DNA of 64,000 nucleotides. It comes from JACRLW01 sp050181465 (GTDB lineage Bacteria > Planctomycetota > UBA1135 > UBA2386). A program made the position numbers and the translations under genes. The notes under the pieces were generated by a model, which ran no database searches, was not told where the DNA came from, and was given only the letters and a program-made list of their open reading frames with translations. Positions 37,716 through 46,507 of this stretch are shown one piece after another. Numbering within the stretch: position 1 is the stretch's first letter; each line of letters opens with the position of its first letter. The stretch lies in contig JBFXDD010000009.1 in NCBI GenBank assembly GCA_050181465.1, positions 62,001 through 126,000 on the forward strand. The letters are read 5' to 3'.

Positions 37716-38891
37716 TCACGCGAACAGACGGAGCCGATCCATGGCATCGGGTCCCTGCAGGCGCTCGATGGCCGCCTTCTGAAGCTGACGGATGCGTTCC
37801 GCAGTCACTCCGAGATCCGCCGCGATCTCCGCAAGCGTCTCGGGCTCACCACCGGACAGACCGAAGCGGCGCTCCAGAATGAGGCGCTCACGATCCGGCA
37901 GGCGACCGAGCAATGCTCTCAGCTCTTCGCCGAGGTCACCCTCGCGAATGGTGTCGTAGATCGGTTCGAGCGCTTCGTCGGCGATCGATGCCGCGAGCGA
38001 ACTACCTTCTTCGTCGCCGAGCTGAGCATCGATGCTCACCGCATAGCGTCGCACGTTCAGGATCTCTTCGACTCGCTCGACGGGGATCCCGAGTTCCTTC
38101 GCAACCTCGGCGTTGGTCGGCACACTGCCGCCCTCCGTGATCGCGCGCTCCTGAGCGCGGCGGATCTTCCGAAACGCCTTCTGCACCCAGATCGGGATGC
38201 GGACCGTGCGCGAAGCGTTGTAGAGAGTCTTCAGGATCGCCTGTTGGATCCAATAGACGGCGTAGGTCTTGAAGCGCACCTCGCGCTTCCAGTCGAAGCC
38301 GTCGATCGCTTGGAACAACGACGCTGCGCCCTCCTGGATCAGGTCGAACTCATCGACGCCGAGATCGCGGTAACGCCGCACCGGCGCGAAGATCAGGTAG
38401 AGCGCACCTTCCACGTAGGCATTGCGCAAGGCAGCCAGCTCTTCGATCGTGCGCTCCAGGTGGGCGAGATCTGCCGCGCTCGCCTTCTTGGGCGCGGGCG
38501 GCAGAGCGTGGATCGGCCGAAGCTGGAGTTCCTCGAGTGAGTCCTTGGCGTAACCCACCCGCGACAGGGCATGGCGGACGCGCGCCTTTTGGAAGTCGTA
38601 TCGGCGCGCCATGCGGAACTCGTCCGCGCGGTCCATCTTCTGGAGCGACTTGACCTGGTGCTCGAAGAGGTTGACCCAGCTACCCGCGGCCGTCTGGAAA
38701 CCGGCGAGGATCGGTGACGGCGGAATCTCGATGGCGACCCCGCGGCGATGAAGATCGCGCACGACCTGATTCACTCGTTTCTCCCACTGTGCCACCGGGA
38801 CGTCCAGGCGGTTGTCGAGTTCGACCAGAGTCACCACCACAGGGGCGGCGGACGCGCGGCGGCGAGACTTCGAGAAGGGGAGTGGGGCCAT
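37716..38891 (-). CDS. Sigma-70 family RNA polymerase sigma factor (RpoD/RpoS-like, group 2)
   Basis: A 391-residue sigma factor without the long acidic region 1.1 of housekeeping RpoD. Region 2 is intact (FDLIQEGAASLFQAIDGFDW, then REVRFKTYAVYWIQQAILKT), region 3 is recognisable (VPTNAEVAKELGIPVERVEE), and region 4 ends with a good helix-turn-helix (ETLAEIAADLGVTAERIRQL). About 140 N-terminal residues are atypical and basic (FHQVK-like segment near SWVNLFEHQVKSLQKMDRAD). It probably directs a stress or alternative regulon. The start ATG 38891 follows a 268-base intergenic region with a terminator-like hairpin. Confidence 0.92.
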   Translation of the reverse strand: MAPLPFSKSRRRASAAPVVVTLVELDNRLDVPVAQWEKRVNQVVRDLHRRGVAIEIPPSPILAGFQTAAGSWVNLFEHQVKSLQKMDRADEFRMARRYDFQKARVRHALSRVGYAKDSLEELQLRPIHALPPAPKKASAADLAHLERTIEELAALRNAYVEGALYLIFAPVRRYRDLGVDEFDLIQEGAASLFQAIDGFDWKREVRFKTYAVYWIQQAILKTLYNASRTVRIPIWVQKAFRKIRRAQERAITEGGSVPTNAEVAKELGIPVERVEEILNVRRYAVSIDAQLGDEEGSSLAASIADEALEPIYDTIREGDLGEELRALLGRLPDRERLILERRFGLSGGEPETLAEIAADLGVTAERIRQLQKAAIERLQGPDAMDRLRLFA

Positions 38892-39004
38892 CGTTTCGGT
38901 TCCTGACGGACTCCTGCGGGTTCGGGCCGGCCCTCGGGCCGGATGCCGAGGCAGCCGGAATCCAAAGGCATAGATACGCTCGTTGCCGGCGCGGGGTCCA
39001 AAAT

Positions 39005-39021
39005 AGCACTGTTACGGTGCT
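39005..39021 (-). terminator. Weak Rho-independent terminator-like hairpin
   Basis: On the minus strand AGCAC-CGTAACA-GTGCT is followed by ATTTTG. It lies downstream of the gene ending at 39160 and upstream of the sigma factor gene. The stem is only 5 bp. Confidence 0.4.
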
Positions 39022-39159
39022 CTTTCCGCGGAACTCCGGGGTTTTCCTCGCCCGGGGATACCGGATCCGGACGGAACAGAGTCCGACCGGAGCGGGAGCC
39101 AGAGGAAACAAGCCCGCCAGAAACCGCCGCAGACTTGGCGGAGCGCCGCCCCGCGGGGT

Positions 39160-40307
39160 TCAGCCCCGCTTGAGGGCGGCGAAGGCCAGGACCCCCAAGA
39201 CCACCGCGCCGGCGATGGCCAGGGTCCAGACGAAGCCGCCGTCCTCGCCGCTGGGCGGTGCGGACGGGCCGTCATCGGGCCCTGCCTCCGCGTTGGACCG
39301 AGTCGGTGCGGGTTCCAGGCTCGCGCCCGTCGTCGCTCGGCCCGGCTCGTCGATCTCGTCGCCGCGACCGGCGATTGCGGTACCCGCTCCGCTGGCGCCC
39401 GCCGCATCTCCCGCGGTAGCCCCGGCCGTCCCGGATCCCGTTCGTGGGACGGGCGTGGCCATCGGCGGACCGACGACAACCTCACCGCGCGGCGACATCC
39501 TGAATCGACCGATCAACTCGCCGCTGTCGGGATCGCTCACCGACGCCTCGACATGGACGATGACTTGGTACTTCCCGAAGGCCGTCCCCGGGGCGACCGC
39601 GACGGGCATCGCGGCGAGCGCGTAGGTCTCCCAGGCCGGCTGGCCGCGGAACCCCGGCGACTGGCTGGCAATCGTCGGCGGCGACACCTCGGCAGGACCG
39701 AAGCGGAGCGGACCCTGCTCGGGGACGATCGTGACCCGCAGATCTCCCGTTCCAGCGATCACCGCTCCCTCGCGTAGCCCGAGCGAGACCTTCAGGCTGC
39801 CGCCCGCGCCCGGAGCGATCCGGCCCGGCTCGACGGAGACGATCGCCTGCACGAAGCGCTCGAGCCCGGAACNNNNNNNNNNNNNNNNNNNNNNNNNNNN
39901 NNNNNNNNNNNNNNNNNNNNNNNNNNNNNNNNNNNNNNNNNNNNNNNNNNNNNNNNNNNNNNNNNNNNNNNNCCCGTTCCAGCGATCACCGCTCCCTCGC
40001 GTAGCCCGAGCGAGACCTTCAGGCTGCCGCCCGCGCCCGGAGCGATCCGGCCCGGCTCGACGGAGACGATCGCCTGCACGAAGCGCTCGAGCCCGGAACC
40101 GACGGGCGGCGGCCCGCCGGCCTCCTTCATGGCCTCCCGCTTCTCCTTGTTCTCCTCGGTGATCACGCCGCCGTCCTCTTGGATGATCGCCCGTCCTTCT
40201 GCCTTGGCGGCATCGCCGTCGCCGTCGCCGTCCTGCGCCGCGAGCACCGGAGCGGTCGCCCAGGTCGCTAGGGCAGTCACGAGAAACAAGAGGCGGGGCA
40301 GGTGCAT
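39160..40307 (-). CDS. Exported single-pass membrane protein, interrupted by an assembly gap
   Basis: Two apparent frames are one gene. Start 40307 gives the signal peptide MHLPRLLFLVTALATWATAP, an acidic segment (DGDGDGDAAKAEGRA), a Lys/Glu helix, then beta-rich extracytoplasmic sequence (SVEPGRIAPGAGGSLKVSLG). A Pro/Ala/Gly linker and a C-terminal membrane anchor (GFVWTLAIAGAVVLGVLAFA, then KRG) follow. The 100-N gap is flanked by an exact 127-bp duplication; removing gap plus one copy (227 bp) restores one frame of 306 codons plus stop. The function is unknown; the beta domain resembles thiol-independent DsbD-alpha or Ig-like folds, but that is weak. Confidence 0.7.
39746..39872. repeat. 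127-bp direct duplicate, left copy (assembly overlap)
   Basis: Identical by eye to 39973-40099 and ends exactly at the N run. The 127-base length equals a common assembler k-mer size, so this is the same genomic sequence present at two contig ends. Confidence 0.9.
39873..39972. other. Scaffold gap of exactly 100 N
   Basis: A run of 100 N, the usual placeholder for a gap of unknown size, joins two contigs whose ends overlap by 127 bases. The true gap is probably negative, that is, no sequence is missing. Confidence 0.97.
39973..40099. repeat. 127-bp direct duplicate, right copy (assembly overlap)
   Basis: Second copy of 39746-39872, beginning exactly at the end of the N run. Collapsing the two copies reconnects the membrane-protein gene in frame. 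Confidence 0.9.
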
Positions 40308-40416
40308 GGTCAGATTCCGATCAGCCCTCGAAGCGACGGCTGTTCCGACATATTACAGCCGGCCCGCGGGCTCGGCCTTCGACGAACCGACCCCGTCACC
40401 CTTCCCGTCCCCGACG

Positions 40417-41457
40417 ATGCCATCCCCCAGCAGTCTCGAAACGCTCCAATCCGCACTCGCCCGCATCCCCGACCCGGATCGGGGCGGCAACATCCTTCAG
40501 AGCGGTGCGGTTCGGGAACTGAGGATAGAGAACGGGACCGCGCGCTTTCTCCTGACCCTCGTCCAGGCGAAGGGACCTGCAGCTGCCGCGACGCTCGCTG
40601 CCGCAGAACGCGCCGCGATGGCGGTCGAAGGAGTTTCTGCCGTCGACGCCAAGATCGTGCAGGCGGCGCCGCAGGCGGCGGGCCTGCCGCCCAAGCGGCC
40701 GATTCCAGGCACCAAACGCGTGATCGCGGTTTCCTCCGGCAAGGGCGGCGTCGGCAAGTCGACCGTCTGCGTGAATCTCGCGGCCGCGATGAAGCTCGGC
40801 GGCGCCCACGTGGGGATTCTCGATGGCGACATCTACGGCCCGAACATTCCGCTCATGCTGGGTGTCAGCGGCAAGCCCGAGGGCAGCGCGGACAAGCTGT
40901 TCCCCTTCGTGGCTCACGGCATGCAGATGATGAGCATGGGCCTCCTGGTGCCGGAGGATCAGCCGATGATCTGGCGCGGGCCGATGCTCAACAAGGCGGT
41001 GCAACAGTTCATGTTCCAGGTCGACTGGCATGACCTCGACTGGCTGTTCGTCGATCTGCCGCCGGGCACCGGCGACGTGCAACTCACGCTCACGCAGAAC
41101 ACCGAGATCGACGGCGCGGTCATCGTCACAACTCCGCAGGACGTCGCCGTGCTCGACGTGAAGAAGGCGATCCGGATGTTCGAGAAGATCGACGTACCGG
41201 TCTTGGGCGTGGTCGAGAACATGTCTTGGTTCCAACCGCCCGGGCATGCCGAACGCTATGCGTTGTTCGGCAGCGGCGGCGGCGAGCGCGTCGCCAGAGA
41301 ATTCGGTGTCCCACTCCTCGGCCAGATTCCCATCGGAATGGGCGTGCGTGAGGGTGGCGATCGCGGCGCTCCGATCACCCTGACCGAACCGGACGGCGAG
41401 ATCAGCCGAGCCTTCCGCGACGCCGCGGAACGGCTGAAGCAGCGGCTGTCCAAGTAG
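40417..41457 (+). CDS. apbC: Mrp/NBP35 family Fe-S cluster carrier ATPase (ApbC)
   Basis: A 346-residue Mrp protein that carries and delivers Fe-S clusters in the cytoplasm. The N-terminal about 85 residues are a MIP18/DUF59-like domain (SALARIPDPDRGGNILQSGA); the ATPase follows with RVIAVSSGKGGVGKSTVCVN, ILDGDIYGPNIPLMLGV and WLFVDLPPGTGDVQLTLTQ. The C-terminal CxxC that binds the bridging cluster is not evident: where relatives have C(P)xCG the sequence reads MSWFQPPGHAERYALFGSG. ATG 40417 is chosen within a frame open from 40129. The small Cys protein and thioredoxin genes follow on the same strand. Confidence 0.92.
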   Translation: MPSPSSLETLQSALARIPDPDRGGNILQSGAVRELRIENGTARFLLTLVQAKGPAAAATLAAAERAAMAVEGVSAVDAKIVQAAPQAAGLPPKRPIPGTKRVIAVSSGKGGVGKSTVCVNLAAAMKLGGAHVGILDGDIYGPNIPLMLGVSGKPEGSADKLFPFVAHGMQMMSMGLLVPEDQPMIWRGPMLNKAVQQFMFQVDWHDLDWLFVDLPPGTGDVQLTLTQNTEIDGAVIVTTPQDVAVLDVKKAIRMFEKIDVPVLGVVENMSWFQPPGHAERYALFGSGGGERVAREFGVPLLGQIPIGMGVREGGDRGAPITLTEPDGEISRAFRDAAERLKQRLSK

Positions 41458-41482
41458 CCTGCACCCAAGATTCCAAGCTCCC

Positions 41483-41722
41483 ATGAACCACGATGCCCGC
41501 ACGTCCGGCGACGTCTCCCCGACCGCCGCGCTCACTCTGGACTCGACGATGGCCGAGGTGCTCGCCGCGGACGAGTCCCTTCGCATGGTGCTCATGCGCT
41601 TTCACATCGGCGGCTGCTCGATGTGCGGCTTCGAGCCGAACGACAGCGTCCGCAAGGTCGCCGAGGACAATGGCGTGCCGCCTACGGAACTTCTCCACGC
41701 GCTGCGTCGAATCCAGGCTTGA
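41483..41722 (+). CDS. Small DUF1858-like cysteine-pair protein
   Basis: A 79-residue protein with a helical fold and a Cys pair in RFHIGGCSMCGFEPNDSVRK, which resembles the DUF1858 family often linked to Fe-S or redox enzymes. It starts 25 bases after the Mrp ATPase stop and precedes thioredoxin, so a role in Fe-S or thiol chemistry is plausible but unproven. There is no signal peptide. Confidence 0.8.
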   Translation: MNHDARTSGDVSPTAALTLDSTMAEVLAADESLRMVLMRFHIGGCSMCGFEPNDSVRKVAEDNGVPPTELLHALRRIQA

Positions 41723-41824
41723 TCGATCCGCCTGCGGATCGAGAATTCCCGCCCCACGGCCGTCGAGGCTCGCGGCGTCCAGTTCCGACCACCAACCCCA
41801 AACTCCGAACCTGCCCAAGCAACC

Positions 41825-42154
41825 ATGTCCAAGCTCAAGAATTTGTCCGACGCCGAGTTCGACAACACCCTCGCCGCGGCCACCAACCCCGTCCTCGTCG
41901 ACTTCTCGGCGACTTGGTGTGGTCCCTGCAAAGCGCTGACCCCCACCATCGAAGCCATCGCCAACGAGTACGCGGGCAAGATGGACGTCTACAAGGTCGA
42001 CATCGATGAAGCCGAGTCGGCGACCTCGCGATTCGGAATCGCGAGCGTTCCGACGGTGGTGTTCTTCCGCAACGGCAAGGAAGTCGATCGCTTCCTGGGC
42101 GCGCTCGATCCGCGGACGGTCAAGCAGCGTGTCGAGCGCGTGCTCGGCGCCTGA
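41825..42154 (+). CDS. trxA: Thioredoxin
   Basis: A 109-residue cytoplasmic thioredoxin with the canonical WCGPC at residues 31-35 (VDFSATWCGPCKALTP) and the cis-Pro loop FGIASVPTVVFFRNGKEVDR. It keeps cysteine in both positions, unlike the two selenocysteine thioredoxin-fold proteins in this window. It could be the cytoplasmic electron donor to the DsbD-like membrane domain. Its last 34 bases overlap the convergent small exported gene. Confidence 0.97.
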   Translation: MSKLKNLSDAEFDNTLAAATNPVLVDFSATWCGPCKALTPTIEAIANEYAGKMDVYKVDIDEAESATSRFGIASVPTVVFFRNGKEVDRFLGALDPRTVKQRVERVLGA

Positions 42155-42539
42155 GGCCGGCGACGCCAGCGAGTGTCAGAAGCGCGGCGCCCGTCCAACT
42201 CAGCACTCGCCGACGACGGCGCGCCGCCGAGTCGAACACCGTGAGCGGGGCCGACAACGCCCGCTCTTCCAATCGTGCGGCGAGACGCCAGGTCCCAGCC
42301 GTCCTTGGTCGGAACTCGAACAGGCCTTCGCGATCGGTCATGCCGAGCGCAGTCATCTCACCGTCGATGAGTCCGCCTTGAATCTCGATTCCGCCGACCC
42401 CTCGGCCGTCAGCGTCCTTGACGACCACCCGCACGATTTCGCCGTCGTGCACTCGGTCCGGCATCGGTTCGAGCCACTGACAGGTCAGTGCGAGCACGAG
42501 AGCGAGCATGGCTCCGGACAGTAGCGGATCCCCCGTCAT
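42120..42539 (-). CDS. Small exported protein with C-terminal membrane anchor
   Basis: A 139-residue frame: N-terminal hydrophobic signal (MLALVLALTCQWLEPMP), a beta-rich extracytoplasmic domain with VRVVVKDADGRGVGGIEIQG and MTDREGLFEFRPRTAGTWRL (like the Ig/carboxypeptidase-regulatory folds in DUF4198-type proteins), then one membrane helix (VLSWTGAALLTLAGVAGL) and a basic tail. ATG 42509 is a plausible alternative to 42539. It overlaps thioredoxin by 35 bases at its 3' end and lipB by 32 at its 5' end, on the opposite strand. That is unusual, but the protein pattern looks real. Confidence 0.6.
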   Translation of the reverse strand: MTGDPLLSGAMLALVLALTCQWLEPMPDRVHDGEIVRVVVKDADGRGVGGIEIQGGLIDGEMTALGMTDREGLFEFRPRTAGTWRLAARLEERALSAPLTVFDSAARRRRRVLSWTGAALLTLAGVAGLRRRARARHAA

Positions 42540-43128
42540 CCCGGTCGTCGATCTTGGCCGCGCGGACTACCGCCGAACGCTCGAGGCGATGCGGACGCTG
42601 CGCGATCGCGTGCGCCGCGGCGAGAGTCCGGGCGAGGTCTGGCTCGTGGAGCACGAACGCGTTTGGACCGCCGGCCGCGCCACGCCGCCCGGCGAGATCA
42701 CGCACGAGCATGTCCCCATCGAACGCGGCGGCAAACTCACTTGGCATGGACCGGGACAACTCGTCGTCTACCCCGTCGTGCGCCTTCCGCGACGTGACGT
42801 ACTCGATTGGCTACGACGCCTCGAACTGTTCGGCTGTGCGATCTGCGGCAGTTTCGGACTGGAGGCGGTCCGCTCGACGGACGGCACCGGCGTGTTCGTC
42901 GACGGCCGCAAGGTCGCCTCGATCGGTGTCGCCATTGCCGGCTGGGTGAGCATGCACGGAATCGCGATCAACGTCGCGATCGACACCACCGACTTCTTCG
43001 CGATTCGCCCTTGCGGCCTGGATCCCACTGTGATGGTGGACCTGAGCACGCTGCTCGGTCGCGCGATCTCGATGGATGAGGCGCGAGATGCCGCACGTTC
43101 CGCAATCCCGAGCCTGCTCGCGCGCTGA
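42508..43128 (+). CDS. lipB: Octanoyl-[acyl carrier protein]:protein transferase
   Basis: A 206-residue LipB that moves octanoate from ACP to lipoyl domains, the first step of lipoate synthesis. Motifs are complete: PIERGGKLTWHGPGQLVVYP, the catalytic Lys in GVFVDGRKVASIGVAIAGWV, the His in MHGIAINV and the catalytic Cys in IRPCGLDPTVMVDLST. The length is normal. The start ATG 42508 lies inside the opposite-strand small gene. xseA begins 34 bases after the stop on the same strand. Confidence 0.96.
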   Translation: MAPDSSGSPVIPVVDLGRADYRRTLEAMRTLRDRVRRGESPGEVWLVEHERVWTAGRATPPGEITHEHVPIERGGKLTWHGPGQLVVYPVVRLPRRDVLDWLRRLELFGCAICGSFGLEAVRSTDGTGVFVDGRKVASIGVAIAGWVSMHGIAINVAIDTTDFFAIRPCGLDPTVMVDLSTLLGRAISMDEARDAARSAIPSLLAR

Positions 43129-43162
43129 AACGGACCTCCCGCCTGCTACCATCCGATCCCTC

Positions 43163-44935
43163 ATGAGCGGCACGATCGAACTCGACCGCGACGGACAGCA
43201 CCTCTTGGTGCGATTCCCGTACGACAAGTATCTGGTCGAAGAGATCAAGGCCTTACCGGGTCGCCGCTGGGATCCGCAGCGCAAGGCGTGGACGTTCCCG
43301 ACCAGCAACCTCGAGACGATCGTCGTCGCGCTCATGGCACGCGGGTTCGTGATGGACTCGGACGTCAGTTCGTTGCTTGCCGGAACCTCCGGAATCGAAC
43401 GCAGCAGCGCGCCGGCCAAGTCCGCGAGCACCGCCGAGGACGACAAGCCCAAACGCGGCAAGAGTGCCCGCACGAAGGCACCCGCCGATGAGGCCACAGT
43501 GGCCGAGGACCCGTTGGCCGCGTGGTCGATCGAGGCGCTGAACACGAAAGTCCGGGAAGCGATCGCCGCCGCGTTCCCCGCGCGCGTGAAGGTGATCGGT
43601 GAGGTCACCAACTTCGACAAGAACCGCGAACGCAAGCACCTGTTCTTCTCACTGGTCGAGAAGGAAGGCGACGGCGGCAAGATCAAGGCGACGGTCGACG
43701 TCGCGCTGTTCGAGCGCACCGCGCAGCGACTGCTGCCGCAACTGGAACGCGCCGGGCTCACGCTCCGCGACGGCATCGAGATCCTGATCGAAGCGAAGAT
43801 CGATCTGTACCCGGCGACCGGTCGTTACCAGTTGATCGTCGAGGACATCCGCCCGGAGTTCACGCTGGGACAACTCGCGCAGTCGCGGGAGCAGATCTTG
43901 CTTGCGCTGCGCCAGGCGGGTGTCGAACGACGCAACCTCGAACTGCCGGTCCCCGTGCCGTCGCTTCGGATCGGTGTCTTGTCTAGCCCGGACTCGGACG
44001 GCTGGAACGACTTCGTGCAAGAGCTTCGCCGGAGCGGTTTCAGCTTCGACGTCAGCCTCGTGCCAGTCCGCGTGCAGGGCGAAGAACTTCGCCCCACGAT
44101 GCTGCGCGGACTGAGTTGGTTCGCTCGACACGCCGACCGATTCGACCTCCTGTGCATCGTTCGCGGCGGTGGTTCGCGCACCGATCTCGCGTGGTTCGAC
44201 GACAAAGACGTCGCCTTCGCGGTTGCTCGGCACCCCCTCAAGGTGCTGATCGGAATCGGCCACGACCGCGACCGCTCCGTGCTCGATGAGATCGCCGAGT
44301 CACTGAAGACACCCACCGCGGTCGCCACGTGGCTCGCCGAGCAAGCCCGCTCGGTGCTCGAGGACCTCGGCATCTTCGCGCGCGCCTTGCGCGATGGTTC
44401 GCTGCAGTTGCTGCGCGATGAACGAATCCGGCTGGCCGCCGAAGCCCATCGACTGCAACGCTCGGTGCAAGTTCGCCTCCTCGGGGAACGTCACGGGTTG
44501 CGAAGCGCCATCCACCGCCTGTCGCGAACCCCGCTCGCGAGCCTTCGTGAAGAACGCCGTCGACTGGACGACCGCCGCCAACGCATGCGCATCGGGATCG
44601 CGGGCCTCATTCGTGATGCCCGAGCCCGACTGTCGCGAGCCGCGGAGTTGCTCGGCGCGCGCAGCTCGTATCGCCTGGAGCGGGCACGCAGCCACCTGGC
44701 GGCCCAGAGCGCTCGCCGACGTCTCCTGGATCCACGGACGATCCTCACCCGGGGTTACGCGATGCTGCGCAACGACGACGGCCGCATCATCACCGATGCG
44801 GCGCGAGTCGTCCCGGGCCACCTGATCACGGTCCTCTTGCGCGACGGCGAGGTCCACGCGCGCGCGGAATTCACACAACTTCATCCCCTGACCGAGACCC
44901 CAAAGTCCCATGGCAAGCGCCAAGAAGAGAGCTGA
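43163..44935 (+). CDS. xseA: Exodeoxyribonuclease VII large subunit with N-terminal HARP-like domain
   Basis: A 590-residue XseA, longer than the usual 400-460. Residues about 1-60 (LLVRFPYDKYLVEEIKALPG, RRWDPQRKAWTFPTSN) match the HARP-type fold known from SMARCAL1-like annealing helicases, followed by a Lys/Ala linker. The XseA part begins near residue 115: OB-fold (VIGEVTNFDKNRERKHLFFS), catalytic domain (LRIGVLSSPDSDGWNDFVQE; LLCIVRGGGSRTDLAWFDDK; VLIGIGHDRDRSVLDEIAES), a long coiled coil and a C-terminal RGYAMLRNDDGRII. It degrades single-stranded DNA together with XseB. It overlaps xseB by 26 bases. Confidence 0.95.
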   Translation: MSGTIELDRDGQHLLVRFPYDKYLVEEIKALPGRRWDPQRKAWTFPTSNLETIVVALMARGFVMDSDVSSLLAGTSGIERSSAPAKSASTAEDDKPKRGKSARTKAPADEATVAEDPLAAWSIEALNTKVREAIAAAFPARVKVIGEVTNFDKNRERKHLFFSLVEKEGDGGKIKATVDVALFERTAQRLLPQLERAGLTLRDGIEILIEAKIDLYPATGRYQLIVEDIRPEFTLGQLAQSREQILLALRQAGVERRNLELPVPVPSLRIGVLSSPDSDGWNDFVQELRRSGFSFDVSLVPVRVQGEELRPTMLRGLSWFARHADRFDLLCIVRGGGSRTDLAWFDDKDVAFAVARHPLKVLIGIGHDRDRSVLDEIAESLKTPTAVATWLAEQARSVLEDLGIFARALRDGSLQLLRDERIRLAAEAHRLQRSVQVRLLGERHGLRSAIHRLSRTPLASLREERRRLDDRRQRMRIGIAGLIRDARARLSRAAELLGARSSYRLERARSHLAAQSARRRLLDPRTILTRGYAMLRNDDGRIITDAARVVPGHLITVLLRDGEVHARAEFTQLHPLTETPKSHGKRQEES

Positions 44936-45167
44936 CACGACGGGTTACACCGCGGCCGCGAAGGAACTCGAGACCATCCTGGACGAGATCGAGGACGGTA
45001 CTGCGGACATCGATGTGCTCGGCGAAAAGGTCGAGCGAGCAGCCGAACTCATTCGTCAGTGTCAACAGTCGCTCACCGGCACCGAAATCCGAGTGAAGAA
45101 GGTCGTCGAGGAACTCACGGCCGACGACGAGAGCCAGGACGCTTCCGAAGACTCGGACGACTCGTAG
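44910..45167 (+). CDS. xseB: Exodeoxyribonuclease VII small subunit
   Basis: An 85-residue helical-hairpin XseB (AKELETILDEIEDGTADIDV, LGEKVERAAELIRQCQQSL) with an acidic tail. It binds the coiled coil of XseA and is needed for activity. Overlap with xseA and the 7-base gap to the next gene indicate one transcript. Confidence 0.95.
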   Translation: MASAKKRADTTGYTAAAKELETILDEIEDGTADIDVLGEKVERAAELIRQCQQSLTGTEIRVKKVVEELTADDESQDASEDSDDS

Positions 45168-45174
45168 GAGCAAG

Positions 45175-45873
45175 ATGGGCGACATCCCGATCCACACGAT
45201 CATCCTGCTCTACGGCGTGCTGTTGATCAGTCTCGTGGTGCACGAGGCATCGCACGCATTGCTCGCGTATCTGGGCGGCGACCGCACCGCCTATGTCGGC
45301 GGGCAGGTCTCGCTCAACCCGATCCCGCACATCCAGCGCGAACCTTTCGGAACCGTCATCCTGCCGCTGCTCGCGTTGTTCATGAGCAAGGGCACGATGA
45401 TCCTGGGTTACGCACACATCCCGGTCGATCCGCTGTGGGCGGCGCGCAACCCGCGCAAGGCTGCGCTGATGTCGGCGGCGGGGCCTCTGAGCAACTTCGT
45501 ACTCGCCGGGATCGCACTGCTGGGATTGAACGCACTGGTGTGGTCCGGCTACGCGGACCCTTGGCCGGCCGGCAGCGGGCTCCTGGGACCGTTCGTCGAT
45601 CCGGGGACGAACGACTACGCCTTCGCCGCAGCCAAGATGTTCTCCGTGTTCCTCTCCCTGAACATCCTTCTCGGAGTGTTCAACCTGATTCCTTGGCCGC
45701 CACTGGACGGTGCCGGCGTGCTCGAGGGATTGTTCCCACGCACGCTCGCTCCTCTCTACGGTTGGGTGCGGGCCAACCCGATCGTGATCATCGTCGGGAT
45801 CGTCGCGACCTGGGAACTCGTCCCCCACATGTTCGGCCCGGTGTTCGGCTACGTGCTCAACAACTGGATCTGA
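45175..45873 (+). CDS. Site-2-protease-like membrane metallopeptidase (M50 family)
   Basis: A 232-residue polytopic protein with zinc motif HEASH (VVHEASHALLAYLGGD) in the first membrane helix and the third ligand Asp in FNLIPWPPLDGAGVLEGLFP. There is no PDZ domain, as in the short YwhC/Rip-type branch. It would cleave proteins within the membrane; its substrate is unknown. It begins 7 bases after xseB and ends 17 bases inside the opposite-strand glycosylase gene. Confidence 0.92.
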   Translation: MGDIPIHTIILLYGVLLISLVVHEASHALLAYLGGDRTAYVGGQVSLNPIPHIQREPFGTVILPLLALFMSKGTMILGYAHIPVDPLWAARNPRKAALMSAAGPLSNFVLAGIALLGLNALVWSGYADPWPAGSGLLGPFVDPGTNDYAFAAAKMFSVFLSLNILLGVFNLIPWPPLDGAGVLEGLFPRTLAPLYGWVRANPIVIIVGIVATWELVPHMFGPVFGYVLNNWI

Positions 45874-46453
45874 GCAGGATCCCACGGACCCGATCACGCA
45901 GTTGCGGCAACAGTTCGTCGGCGAACCACGGGTTCTTCCGCATCCACAACCGATTGCGCGGCGATGGGTGCGGGAGCGGAATGAGCGTCGGCAGGAACTC
46001 GGCGAACGCACGCACCGTGGTGGTGACCGCACCTTTCCAGCGATCACCGAGGTGATGACGCATCGAGTATTGGCCGATCACGACGCGTAGTTCGATCGCG
46101 TGAAGTGTCGGGAGCAGACTTTGATGCCAGGTCTCCGAGCACTCACGCCGCGGCGGTAGGTCGCCGCTCGCACCCTTGCCGGGATAGCAGAACCCCATCG
46201 GCACGAGTGCGAACGAGGCTGGGTCGTAGAACTGCTCGCGGGTTACGCCAAGCCAGTCGCGAAGGTTCTCCCCGCTGGGGTCGTTCCAAGCGATGCCGGT
46301 GGCATGGACTCGCGTGCCCGGCGCCTGACCGGCGATGAGGATCCGCGCACGCGGATCCGCGACGACGACCGGTCGGGGTTCGTGTGCGAGATGTTGCGCG
46401 CAAAGTCGGCACTCGCGGATCGCGCGCAGCAGGTCGTCGAGAGCGACGCTCAT
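45857..46453 (-). CDS. Uracil-DNA glycosylase superfamily protein
   Basis: A 198-residue UDG-like protein. Motif 1 is ARILIAGQAPGTRVHATGIA, followed by WNDPSGENLRDWLGV, and motif 2 is PLPHPSPRNRLWMRKNPWF. The N-terminal RECRLCAQHLAHEPRPVV holds a Cys pair, but I do not see the four cysteines of the Fe-S families. It belongs to the broad UDG-like branch with GQAPGxxxH, whose activity is less well studied. It is convergent with the M50 gene, overlapping by 17 bases. Confidence 0.88.
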   Translation of the reverse strand: MSVALDDLLRAIRECRLCAQHLAHEPRPVVVADPRARILIAGQAPGTRVHATGIAWNDPSGENLRDWLGVTREQFYDPASFALVPMGFCYPGKGASGDLPPRRECSETWHQSLLPTLHAIELRVVIGQYSMRHHLGDRWKGAVTTTVRAFAEFLPTLIPLPHPSPRNRLWMRKNPWFADELLPQLRDRVRGILLRSSC

Positions 46454-46507
46454 CCGCGCAGCGTAGTCGCCCGCTCCGCGCTCGCGGAGCGGGTCGACTC
46501 GGATCGC

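Noticed and set aside
39746..40099. True 127-bp tandem repeat
   Set aside because: The copies end exactly at the N run and the length equals a standard assembler k-mer; collapsing them restores one frame.
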